Of a stretch of 64,000 nt of DNA, positions 25,511-36,129 are shown piece after piece. The stretch comes from Mytilus galloprovincialis (taxonomy: Eukaryota > Mollusca > Bivalvia > Mytilida > Mytilidae). The stretch is from positions 94,645,795 through 94,709,794 of the forward strand of contig NC_134843.1 of NCBI RefSeq assembly GCF_965363235.1, read 5' to 3'. The notes beneath the pieces were generated by a model. It did no database searches. It was not told the DNA's origin and saw nothing but the letters and a program-made list of their open reading frames with translations. Every line of letters begins with the position of its first letter. Position 1 is the first letter of the stretch. Made by a program: the position numbers and the translations under genes.

Positions 25511-26589
25511 ACTCTGTTAATGGTATTGTTTGCCTTAAAATATTGGAAAAATTTAAAAACAGTGATTTTAGCCTTTTGATTTTAATTACGATAGTGTTGA
25601 AATATAAGCCTGCAGTTTGTTATTTAAAATATTGTATGTTTCCTTGATCCTTAATATTAATTAAGAATCTGTTTACTATACTGATCTTACCACCTTTGCT
25701 TCTCGGTTTACTTCATGATTAATCTAATACATTGAGGGTTACAAAGTATCCTTTTTTAAATTAATGTTGTTGTTATGTAACTAACTTTTCCTCGTGAAAT
25801 CCCAAGTCAATCAATGCATTCGTTTACTTGCAATATGAATGTGCATTTAATCGTTCTTCGTCAAATATCGAATAGTAAATGCCTTTTGTAAAGACAATTG
25901 ATGTCCATTGAATATTTATTTTTGTATATCCATCACCTTTTTGTGATTAAACCCCGAAGTTCCTCTCCACAGTGATTTTACCAAATATTGAAAAAGCACA
26001 GAAAGAGCGTCATCATCATCTATAACCAATTATGCACCAACAATGGATCTAATGCCCATAATCCAGGTGCGATACAACAGATAAGTTTTCTACCTTATAT
26101 CAGCACGTGTTTATTTGTTTGCCTGTTCAAACTGAGGATCTGTAAGTGATTGTTTTAGTTATTTCTGAATGTGGTTGATTATTCAATGTATTTCGTGTTG
26201 GTGTTGGTCTTGTCAACGTAAGTATATATTCATGCACTTCAAACAAGAAGTTTATGAAGTAAGTTCGCAACAACAATGTGATTTATACTTCTCCTGTTTT
26301 TTAGCCTGTGTATTTATTCATCAGCAAACTATTTATGGCAATGATGTTATATTATGATAACTTTTACTTGGTACTTTCATATTTGTTTACGATCAACATC
26401 ATTCTTTCTTAGAATCGAAGTCAAAGAGCACAGAAATATTATGTCAATCACTTTCCTTTTACTGAGTATGAAATATACCTACGAATCATCTGACTTAAAT
26501 GGGATTATTTCACAACCACGATTATAAACGACTGTCATATAAATTGTCTGTGAATGTAGTAGGAAGATACAATTGATTCCATTGGTTCA

Positions 26590-27065
26590 TCTATAATTAT
26601 GTTTAAATTACAACAACAAATATTGTATGCATGATTCAAAGGCAAATCGTTGTGACAAACTTATGATTTCCTTAGATTATTCATTATCATTATCCTAATC
26701 ATTCTTTTACAAATATATATATTGATTTGTCTATCGACGTTTACAAAGTGCCCATCGTATATATCGGAGCTTTAATTCTTTTATCTCTTCGACTTTAATT
26801 ACGACGACATATCCTACAATCGTTCAAGGAAACCTAGCAATAGGGAAATGCCAGAAATATATTAGAAACAGTTTACAATTGTCTGTTTTTCCTTAATAAT
26901 CTGTTTGTTTTGTACCAACGAATGCACCTTTGACTATTGTCACGATAATTTTCATTGTCAATTAATTTTCTCTTTTTTAAATATTTTATAAAACAATTTC
27001 CTCATACATGTATATAAATGAGGAGATGTTTTATTGTTAAACATAAAGTTCAGTTACATTTCAAG
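26590..27065 (+). promoter_or_regulatory. Copy C promoter and non-coding exon 0
   Basis: Homologous to 9170-9628. TATATAAAT at 27011-27019, leader ending CATTTCAAG at 27065, donor GTAAGT after it. The kappa-B-like position here reads GGGAAATGCC (26843-26852). The duplicated unit appears to restart near 25.6-26.6 kb. Confidence 0.65.
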
Positions 27066-27925
27066 GTAAGTGGACACGTATAATTTAAAGTAAATGTAAA
27101 TAATGTCGGGACGTTTAAGCAGTACCAAAAGTACTTATTTCCATAATGTGTTTGTGAATGAAAAGTTAATTGAATCATGTGAAAATGCATGATTTTTTAA
27201 AGTTTTCCATGTCGCCCTGATTTCCCCTTGTACTTCTCATTAATTTTGTTTACGCGTTATTTGTGTTTCGAAAATCCAATCTTGATCCGAATATCAGGAT
27301 CATGAGGCGATTTTATTTTTGAAAAAAACAATTCGGGTTTAAAAATGTTTGTCATATATTTCGCCTGTCCGGCTGAATTGATATATGTTTGATTTCGAGC
27401 TTTATTTATGCGCTTTTTCAAACAAAGTGTATTCCTTCAGGTTTCCTGCGCTAGAATAGTTTAACAAATGTTTGGGCCCGTTATTTGGATGGTAGGTGTG
27501 TTTAAAATTGGAAATTGTTTGAAAATGAAGCGTGATGCAATGCGACTTATTTGTTGTTGTTAGTGAGATCTTATTTAAGCACGAGGAAAACGAATTGTGA
27601 GATTTGAATTTTATTAATTGATCGTTTTGTGTTTAAGGATGTATTTTTCTCATGTATCAGTCCCGTTGAAATCTCGTTCGGACGGAAATTATTTCCAAAA
27701 CATGTGATACAAGTGGAAAATATTAATAAATTTAAGAAATATCACAATCAGACTAAACTCTGTGACAAAGTTGTGTACTTTTAGTTTTTGAGTAATAAAA
27801 TTTCAAATTTTAAAACCAATCCGGTCAACGTCATCCGTCAAAATATTGAGAAAATGGGTATCGGTACACAGAAATGATTTTACCAGAAATATGGACATCC
27901 AATATAACGCTTTTATTTAAAAATA

Positions 27926-28086
27926 TTTAAGGAATGACTGCAATATTTTTTCTGTCTATGAAGAAATAACATTAAAAATTTGGTGCACACTGAATAACGC
28001 GCGTAGCTGGTAATTTAACAGTGTGCACCACATTTTTTATGTTATTTCGAATAGACAGAAAAAATATTACAGTCATTTCTTATAAT
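27926..28086. repeat. 161-bp foldback element with about 67-bp arms
   Basis: Left arm (to 27992) and right arm (from 28019) are inverted copies sharing 'tggtgcacactg'/'cagtgtgcacca', 'tttttctgtctat'/'atagacagaaaaa' and 'aatgactg'/'cagtcatt'. The loop of 26 bp contains 'acgcgcgta'. It lies in intron 0 of copy C and is absent from the same intron of B and D as far as I can see. Confidence 0.8.
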
Positions 28087-28579
28087 TTGATTCTAAATTC
28101 CATTTTAAACCGTAGAAAACCATGAAAAAACGTTGATGACGTCACGGTCACATGACTAAACTGTCTATGTGCTCAACCATTTATAACAAAGAAGCTGAAA
28201 TTATATGCTTCTTGTTCTAGAAAAGAGAAAAATTCCAAGTTTACCAAATTTATATATATTTATTTGAAAAAAAGGTTAAGTACAATCTTAAAATAATCCT
28301 CCTACAGAAAACCAGAAATCTCATTTGAATATGTTAAAGATAATTCTTTGTAATTTAATTGAGAAAAGTTGTCAATTTTTTGTTGTGGAAACTTTACTTT
28401 TTGATACATTGTGGTTTCTAAAAATTATACTTGCATGTTTTATACACAAACTTTTAAATTGATAAAAAGATATCATTTTCAATCTACTTTGCACATTTTT
28501 GAAATCTCTGGTTTTGGAATAAGCTTTTTAAAATTGTATATAAACAGTATTTTAAAAACAATATTAGCGCTGCCGTCAT

Positions 28580-28930
28580 ATTTCTTCTTAAAAAAGACGG
28601 ACGAAAGATACCAAAGGGACAGCCAAACTCATAAATCTAAAACAAACTGACAACTCCATGGCTAAAAATGAAAAAGACAAACAAATATCAGACCACACGA
28701 CACAACATAGAAAACTAAAGAATAAACAATACGAACCCCACCAAAAAACCAGGGGTGATCTCAGGTGCTCTGGAAGGGTAAGCAGATCCTGCTCCACATG
28801 TGGCACCCGTCGTGTTGCTTATGTGATAACAAATCCGGTAAATACTCTAATTCGGTAGGTCACATTCATGAAAGGGAAGGGGGTTGTAGTTACGACGTAC
28901 GGAACATATCCGATATCATTTGTGAAATTA
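28580..28930 (-). repeat. Retroelement 3' tail fragment, reverse orientation
   Basis: Reverse complement of the tail at 17.09-17.38 kb: 'ccaaagggacag', 'gacaactccatggct', 'aggggtgatctcaggtgctc', 'cacatgtggcacccgtcg'. The frames at 28588-28860 are translations of it. Confidence 0.75.
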
Positions 28931-29025
28931 ATTTATTAATAATTATCGTTTATAAACCCGATCGTTTTTTTTTTTTTTTTTGTTTTTGTTTTTTTTTTTT
29001 TGCTTAAAATTGTAAAATTATTTAA

Positions 29026-29186
29026 GAAATAATTGATGCCAGCTATACTTTATTGCAGTTTTAACATGGGTAGGCATTATATTCGTGATTATTTTTGCCA
29101 GAGCGATAGCGAGGGCTAAAATAACACGAATATAATGCCTACCCATGTTAAAACTAAAATAAAGTATAGCTGGCATCAATTATTTC
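29026..29186. repeat. 161-bp foldback element with about 73-bp arms
   Basis: GAAATAATTGATGCCAGC at the left pairs with GCTGGCATCAATTATTTC at the right. Pairing continues through 'ttaacatgggtaggcatta' and 'attcgtg', leaving a loop of about 14 bp (29100-29113). This is one of the strongest hairpins in the window. A run of T and G lies just before it (28965-29002). Confidence 0.85.
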
Positions 29187-29785
29187 GATTCTGATTAGGA
29201 CAATTACGGTAATTTCTATGTTCGCTGTGTATAAGTGTACGATCTTCGTGTAGGCTCTTCCATCAACCTCGCTGTCGATTTTTATCCAACTAGTTCAAAC
29301 CAGTTTAATTTCGCAAAGTTGTAGGTTTCTAAAATTCAAAATTGAAACAGAAATTAACAAATTAATTTATCAGCCTAACTAAAACAATATTTGAGTCACA
29401 ATATAACAGAAAATTTATATTACAACAGTCTTTTCCTTTGAGGTCAATTTCTGACACGCACATTTTCAAGTCAGTTGTCAATGGCGGTGGACGCACAAGG
29501 AGAATCGGGTAGGTCTTTATTTTACTAAATTAATCGTAAATATTTCGCCGGTTAATAGTGTAGCATTGGTAAATATGTTTATATTTGATAGAGGATTCCT
29601 TGATAAAGTTGTGCTGACATTTGAGACTTGGAAGGAGGGGCCCTTTGACAGAGATCCATTTATACTTGCGGTGGCTACACCTTGTAAAGTTGATCAAAGG
29701 GCACGCCTTTGTGCATCTGACGATGTCAAAGCTGTATTACATGATGATTAAAATTAATACTGGGTGACAATCTTGTTGCATTTGT

Positions 29786-29882
29786 AAAATGGATTGGAAA
29801 CCTTGGTGGTATATTGGTAATTACGCCTATTTTTTTTTATAGGAGAATGGGGTTCGATTCCCTGCTAGGGTCAATCCATTTT
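29786..29882 (+). tRNA. tRNA-like sequence (likely pseudogene) inside an 11-bp inverted repeat
   Basis: The tRNA-like core at 29800-29872 folds as a cloverleaf: acceptor ACCTTGG with CTAGGGT (7 bp including G-T pairs), A box TGGTATATTGG, anticodon stem CCTAT with ATAGG, T arm GGGGTTCGATTCCCT with a perfect B box. The anticodon loop is eight T, one too long and a likely Pol III stop, so this is probably a pseudogene. The 'ggttcgattccc' half and 'ccttggtgg' recall animal tRNA-Glu or tRNA-Asp. AAAATGGATTG (29786-29796) and CAATCCATTTT (29872-29882) form an outer perfect inverted repeat. Confidence 0.55.
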
Positions 29883-30417
29883 ATCAGAAATATATGAAAC
29901 AATTTTGTCATTTCAGTACAACAGTAATAATAACCTATACTTGATTTTATATTTTATCATCGGAACATATGTTTCAATGAAATTATTCTATACAATGACA
30001 TGCCTTTTTAAAAGGAGAGATGAAACGTGTTTTTCAGAGGGAGGGGTTTTGAAGTTAGAACAGCCAACATGAACGATGCGGTATCTAGGTCAAATATGTC
30101 AATTACGAATTGTAACACATTGTTGTCATTGTAAAAGTATAAGTAACAAAATGTGTATCATTTTAGTGTTTGAAAGTGGTTTAATTTAAGGAAATACATT
30201 AAATGCATATCAATTTGACGAAATTCATTTTTCTGCCGTAGTCAATATACGCATGTGCAAACTAATTTTATTGGATAATAAAGTATGGTTTCTTTACAAA
30301 GCTTAAGAAGCACGTCATATTAGAATATTCGTTTTGTCATCACAGACTGTCACTTTTGTGTTTCGATTGTTAAAAGAATTACTGTGTTATTCTGAAGAGA
30401 CCTATACAGAAGACACT

Positions 30418-33400
30418 ATGAAGGAACTGATGTTGATTGTCTTAGTACTGTTCATTACTATAGGTAATATTTCTGAATAATCTCTTTGATCAACTCATTC
30501 GTTTTTATGTATATTCACATCGAAACAATAGTACAACATCACGAAGACGACGCGATCGCTTTAAAAGTATGTGTTCTTTTTTGAATGGTGACGAACACAA
30601 AATTTTGTTTGTAGGTTTAATAAAGATTATAGTCAAACATTGGATCAATTCCTTGCTATTCAAACAATTGACCACTCAGTGCAGTCCTTGATCAATCAAA
30701 TCAAACAAAAACAGAAAAAAATTATGTAAAGTTAAGAGTGGATTGACGGTGGATGGAACATGTTAGGACAATTTTCCTTAAAAAAACAGTTCATTAAATT
30801 TAAGGTTTTATCAGGGTTTGTTTTTATAAATATCACTGTATCCTCTAATAAAATAGCTTTTATGAAAGCCTTAACATGAAAAACAAATCCCTCAAACATA
30901 TTTTGCAATTATACCGGATGGAGAATGCAAGCAAATTACAAATAGAGATGGACAAAGACACATAAGGTTGTCTTGATATGGAATAAAATTCAAACGTTCG
31001 ACTATACCAACCAACGAACGACTGGAAACAACAGACATATTCCTGACCTGGAACTCTCATTTTCCGAACGATTTGCTGTTCTGTTTAAACCTAGTTTTAA
31101 AGCTGACTTAAACCTCCTTCTTGTATGACAGATTCATACTTTACACTAAACATCTTGATATTTGAAATACAGTCAAAATAGATATTTTCCAAGTAATGAT
31201 ACTTCTACATTTATACCTATCTGTACACTTGCTATTCTAACTTAATGATAACGTATAAAAACAGGGATAATATATACACACTCTAAAATAGCAGTGACAG
31301 ATATAACTTTTCGGTTTGTTTACATGAGATAAACTGTCATATTAATCTTACCTACACAACATATTCTTGACAATACAATCAGCCAAGATGGAGTTTTGGC
31401 AATATCTTTGGTGTGAGACAAGCGTAGAAAGGTAAAAAAAATATTAACTATTTTGGTTAGTTTACTTTTAATAGGTGATCGAATACGATATCTTGTGGAA
31501 TATTTGTCATTGTGGACCGATATGATTCACCGAATTGTTCCAGTAACAATAGACACATATCTATAATTTTTAACTGTTTTATGAGTTTTTGTCGCCCAAA
31601 GAAGCAAATAAAGGTCAAACGACATGCTCGATTAATAAAATAGAAAAAAAGCCATTTTTTTATTAAATTTTTATTGTTGCATTTTTTTTTGTGTTAGAAA
31701 TGGTGTATTCTAGACATAAGTGTGCTTGTGCGGCGTATTTAGATCCAGTTTGCTCCACGACTAATGAGACTCACAGTAATGCAGGTTGCGTACTTTGCGC
31801 GTAAGTTTTCTTTACAAAACCTGGAAATGCTCATTCTATAGATATAGGAAGATGTGGCATCAGTGCCAATGAGACAACTCTCCATCCAAGTAACAATTCA
31901 TAAAAGTAAACCATTAAGGGTCAAGATACGACCTTCAACACGGAGCCTTGGTTCACACCGAACAGTAAGCGATACAGGGCCCCAGAAATTACGAGTGTAA
32001 AACCTTTCAAACCGGAAAATCAACGGTCTAATCTATTACTAAATCTAATAAGCTGAATCATTGTAGTAACTCAATATTTCATGCTGTTGATTAAGGACAT
32101 GCCTATTAATTGGTGTTCCCTGTCGGAGAACGCGGTTTCGGTCATGTGATTTCCACGGCTTCTTTGTTTTGTTACCTTGATTGATATCTGCCCTAATTAC
32201 AGTTAGAGATTAAATATTGCATGTTAAATTACTGTTTCTAAAAATTTTAAAACGATAATGAACGCTAAATCTTATGCAAGGCATTTCATTGCAAATTCTA
32301 CTTCACAATAAAATCTATTGTAACCTAAATTAAAATTAAATACTACCCCTCCCACCACAACAATAACAAATATTACCACTCAGATAAGTTTATCCCTAAA
32401 CCCTCCTTCAAGTATACTTCCAAACAATTTATGCGCCTCTCCCAAATTAGGTTCCTCTGACCTCTGTTAGTCTTGTATATTTTTTTTTATTTGGGTTCAC
32501 CTAAATGTTTCGGAGTTTAGTGTAACGTCCGTTTTCGCTGAACTAGTACGCACTTGGCTAGCTGAATCATGCCTCCGTATACGGGATTTTCTAGTTGTGG
32601 TGAAGACCCATTGGTGGCTTTGTGATGTTAATTGCTCTTTGATCGGGTTTTGTCTCTTTGACACATTCCCCGTTTCCATGTTGATTCCTTCAGTTTTTCA
32701 CATTGATTTAAACAGTGCTTGGTTAAATGATTACAATTAACCTATGACCATGGAATGCAGCTTGTTCGCCAAAAATAAATATTTTGAGCTTCGACCTTTT
32801 TATCAACTGCTGAGATTAACAACAATGATTAATTATATCATGTTCTCAGTATTATTACAATTTAACGTAACAAATATATCATCGGAGTTGTTCGAGAAAG
32901 GATTTGTCACAGATCATTAATAAAGGGCAAATATGTAAAACTTTTAGGAATTTTGGTCCTCAATGCTCTTCAACTTCGTAATTTCTTTGGCCTTTTTTAA
33001 CTTTTTTTGGATTAGAGCGTCACTGATGAGTCTTGTTTAGACGAAACGCGCGTCTGGTGTATATACAAAGTTTAGTCCTGGTATCTATAATGAGTTTAAG
33101 AATGTATTTAGAAAACAAAGAATTTGTTTCAAAAGTAAAATCACAAAAATACGAATTACGAGGAAAATTAAAAACGGAAAGTCCGTAATCAAATTGCAAA
33201 ATTAAAAGCTAAAACTCATCAAAGGAATGGATAACAACTGTCATATTCCTTACTTGGTACAGGCATTTTCTTATGTCGAAAATTGTGGCTTAAGCCTGTT
33301 TTTATAACTAGTTAAACCTCTTACTTGTACAAAAACAAATTAATGACCGTTAGGCAAGAAACGAATTATTTCCATGACAGACGTCGAACAGTTCAAAATG

Positions 33401-33539
33401 GTATGATTTTTATTTCAGTCATCAAGTTTTAGCTTGCCATCATGAATGTCCATGTGTGACGGCATCTGCGAATGCAACAGCGACAGCAGTAAGTTTTGAT
33501 AACAGTAATGAAAGATATGTTTTAATAATAAATATATGA
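30418..33539 (+). CDS. Secreted Kazal-like peptide, copy C, last exon lost
   Basis: Coding exons are 30418-30463 (MKELMLIVLVLFITI), 31698-31800 and 33419-33488. Splice sites and phases are as in copy B. The mature part keeps all eight cysteines: CAC, DPVC, GCVLC, ACHHECPC, then VTASANATATA. The two-codon last exon is missing, because sequence equivalent to 19217-20760 of copy B has been deleted after about 33975. If the donor at 33489 is not used, the frame continues for 16 codons to TGA at 33537-33539, and an AATAAA lies at 33527-33532, so a protein of about 89 residues is possible. Introns are shorter than in copy B because the reverse-transcriptase insertions are absent. Function as for copy B: Kazal-like, secreted, inhibition unproven. 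Confidence 0.7.
31835..31990 (+). repeat. Dispersed short repeat ('gccaatgagacaactctcc' family)
   Basis: It starts 'aagatgtggcat', continues 'tgccaatgagacaactctcc', 'accattaagggtcaa' and 'gccttggttcacaccgaac'. Other copies or pieces are at 11030-11195 (-), 18540-18700 (-), 35830-35945 (-), 48185-48235 (+) and 48770-48880 (-). I recall this as a common Mytilus repeat. Confidence 0.7.
32400..32690 (+). repeat. Retroelement tail fragment
   Basis: Matches the end of the tail at 14.76-15.05 kb ('tctgttagtcttgtat', 'gaagacccattggtgg', 'tttgacacattccccg'). Similar fragments are at 41310-41510 (+), 44870-45020 (-) and 45690-45850 (-). The small frames there are not genes. Confidence 0.7.
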
Positions 33540-36120
33540 AACCAAACCATTTGTGTTGAATACGTAACCTAAGTTTTAATCACAGAGGATTATAATAGAA
33601 TAAAATGAAAAACATCAAACCCACGGAGGGAAAAGTTCTCCGAAAAGCGCAACACTTAAACATATAACTTTGTTCAATATGAACTTATCTCTAAATCTAC
33701 GTCATTATGGTAATCTGACCGATAAAACAGTTTGACAGAAATATTGAAACTATCTCAAAATATTAATGTTACTCAAATGATGAACTTTCACAAAAGAAAA
33801 ATAAACGTATAGATATCAATAAATTTCTTAGTTTATATATTAAAACGAAACATTGAATCAATATACCTTAAACAAAATGTTGATGTTCTTTTCAATGAAG
33901 GATGCTAATTATTAAAAATTGACCAGCAACGTGTAGGATGCAAACTCACAATCTCAATGTTTAAAGGCTAGTGATACTTTCAGCTGTTCTTCCTCGAATC
34001 CTGCCGGAGAATTGTTTTGTGTTGTGAACTCACCCATGTTGATAAGGTCTGTATAATGTTGACATGCAGTTCGTATTGCGTGGTGTGGACATGTGAGAAT
34101 ACCTATGTATGTTAATCAAAGGGGATGTTGCTACTGAGAAATATGAGAATAGAAAAACTTAAATTTTCAAATTTTTTCTAAGATACTAAAGCCGGCTATG
34201 TATATTGATTTCAAGATATCTAAACATGAAGCAATCTATAGTATCCTTATTGTCAGGCTCACTAAGATATATAAGATGCACTGGTTGAAATGTGTTGAAA
34301 TGACGTTTGCAACGTGTGAAGCAGGAACAACTTACCCTCCTACAGCATCTGAAATCATCCTGTATATGTTTGATTTAAAGTTGCTTTTTTTATAAGTTGG
34401 GTTGTGTAAAATGTTGTTTGTCTTTTAGCTATTTTTTCCAATGGTATTGTCAGTTGGTGTTTGATTGATGAGTTTGCACATCACTTTGGTATCTGTTGCA
34501 TCTTTTTTGTTGAGAGATAGAAATTATAAACATACCTTAAATGGGTACCTGATATGAGATATATAAAAAAATTCAAAATGTTCAAGATTTTTAAGGCTTA
34601 TCAGAATAATATATAGCTATGTGTAAACCAGAAATCTTGAACTATGAGGGGCAAATTTACGGTTACCTCATTTCTAAGATCAGGTATTACAATTGTTATT
34701 GTACATAAAAAGTTTCTGTTCAACTATTCATATTTGTTCTTACAGACAATAGAAAAAAATGGTCAAAAAGTCCAAGTATAGGTGCTTACAAAATATTCTT
34801 AAAAGGGGTATTCGAATAATTTGGGTAGCAGTGGACTAGTATATTTGACATTTCAAGCATGTCTGTAAAATTTACATATATTATGATCTTAACAAGATAT
34901 GATAATTGCTTCCATTTACCATCATGTTTTAGTTTCCGCCATTTTCGTTTGTTGACAGAGACAAACTAGAGGGGGTGGCACCTTCAATAAGTGTAAAAGA
35001 CAGAAAAACATAAGGTTGCTATTTACTCCGGACTAAAGTAGTCAAACAAGCGGATAAAAGCATACTTTCTAAAAGATAACTTTAGTTTTAATGACTTATC
35101 CAAGAATATTCTAGACTTGTTGAATTTACCTCCATCAGAAGGGGATGATACTTGTCTGACTAGTGTTAAGAGAAAGCCATATATATTGCACGTAAAAGAA
35201 AACCATGTAGATTATTAAAGAAAAAACAGGCTTATGCCAATACAAGGACGCAAACGCACAATGAAAGTGCAATGGAATTAATATGAGTTTCAATAACTTG
35301 TTTCCCAATCCACTCTAAATAAATATGTTTAAACTAAACCAGACATGTGATTTTAGGATACAAGAAAAGGAAAATAAATTCTCTACCGAGTTGAGACAAA
35401 TCTTATCGGTTATTCAAATTGTTCGGTTGCAATTAAAACTTGTGCAATGTCAATTTCAACCCACATTGTTAAGGTCCTTATAATGTTAACTTGCAGTTCG
35501 TGTTGTGTGGCCTGAATTAAGATATGAAAATATCATAAGCTGGTCAAAGGGTGTGTTTCTACTGAGATATATGAAGTTGTTAATAAAGAAAATGTAATTT
35601 TCACATTTAGTGTCAGATTTTAGTCTGAAGCAGGCCGTATGCGTCAATTTCAAGATATCTAAATATAAAGCAAACTTGAGACAAGATAAATGAGAATGGT
35701 CGACACATTCAATAAGTGTGATGGACATACAGACATAAGTTTGCTATTTACTCTTGGCTATAGTCAATCAGGGCATAAAACGCACTTTCTATAAGATAAC
35801 CTTAATATTTCAAACTTAACCAAGACATTCTAGACAAGGCTCTGTGTCAAGACCGTACTTTGAACAATAATGATTTACTATTACAAATTGTGAGTTGGAT
35901 GAGAGTTGTCTCATTGGCACTTGTACCACATCGTCTTACATATATATTGATTAATTTATCTGCAAGTCTAATCAGGATACCTGTATCACATTGAACTAAT
36001 ATGCTTTCCCAAGTTTATACTTAGCTTCGAATCCTTATAAAGTATTTAGTGAAAAGGGCCATGGAATAAGGTATATTATAAGGATAGATGATTTACAAGA
36101 AAAGATAACAACCTTTATGC
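33540..36120. other. Spacer after copy C
   Basis: Contains partial SINE sequence (33920-33980), retroelement-tail debris (34290-34500) and sequence shared with the spacers after copies B and D (34.0-34.2 kb, 35.4-35.6 kb). The frames at 34198-34395 and 35486-35728 are not supported as genes. Confidence 0.45.
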
Positions 36121-36129
36121 AACAATGTT

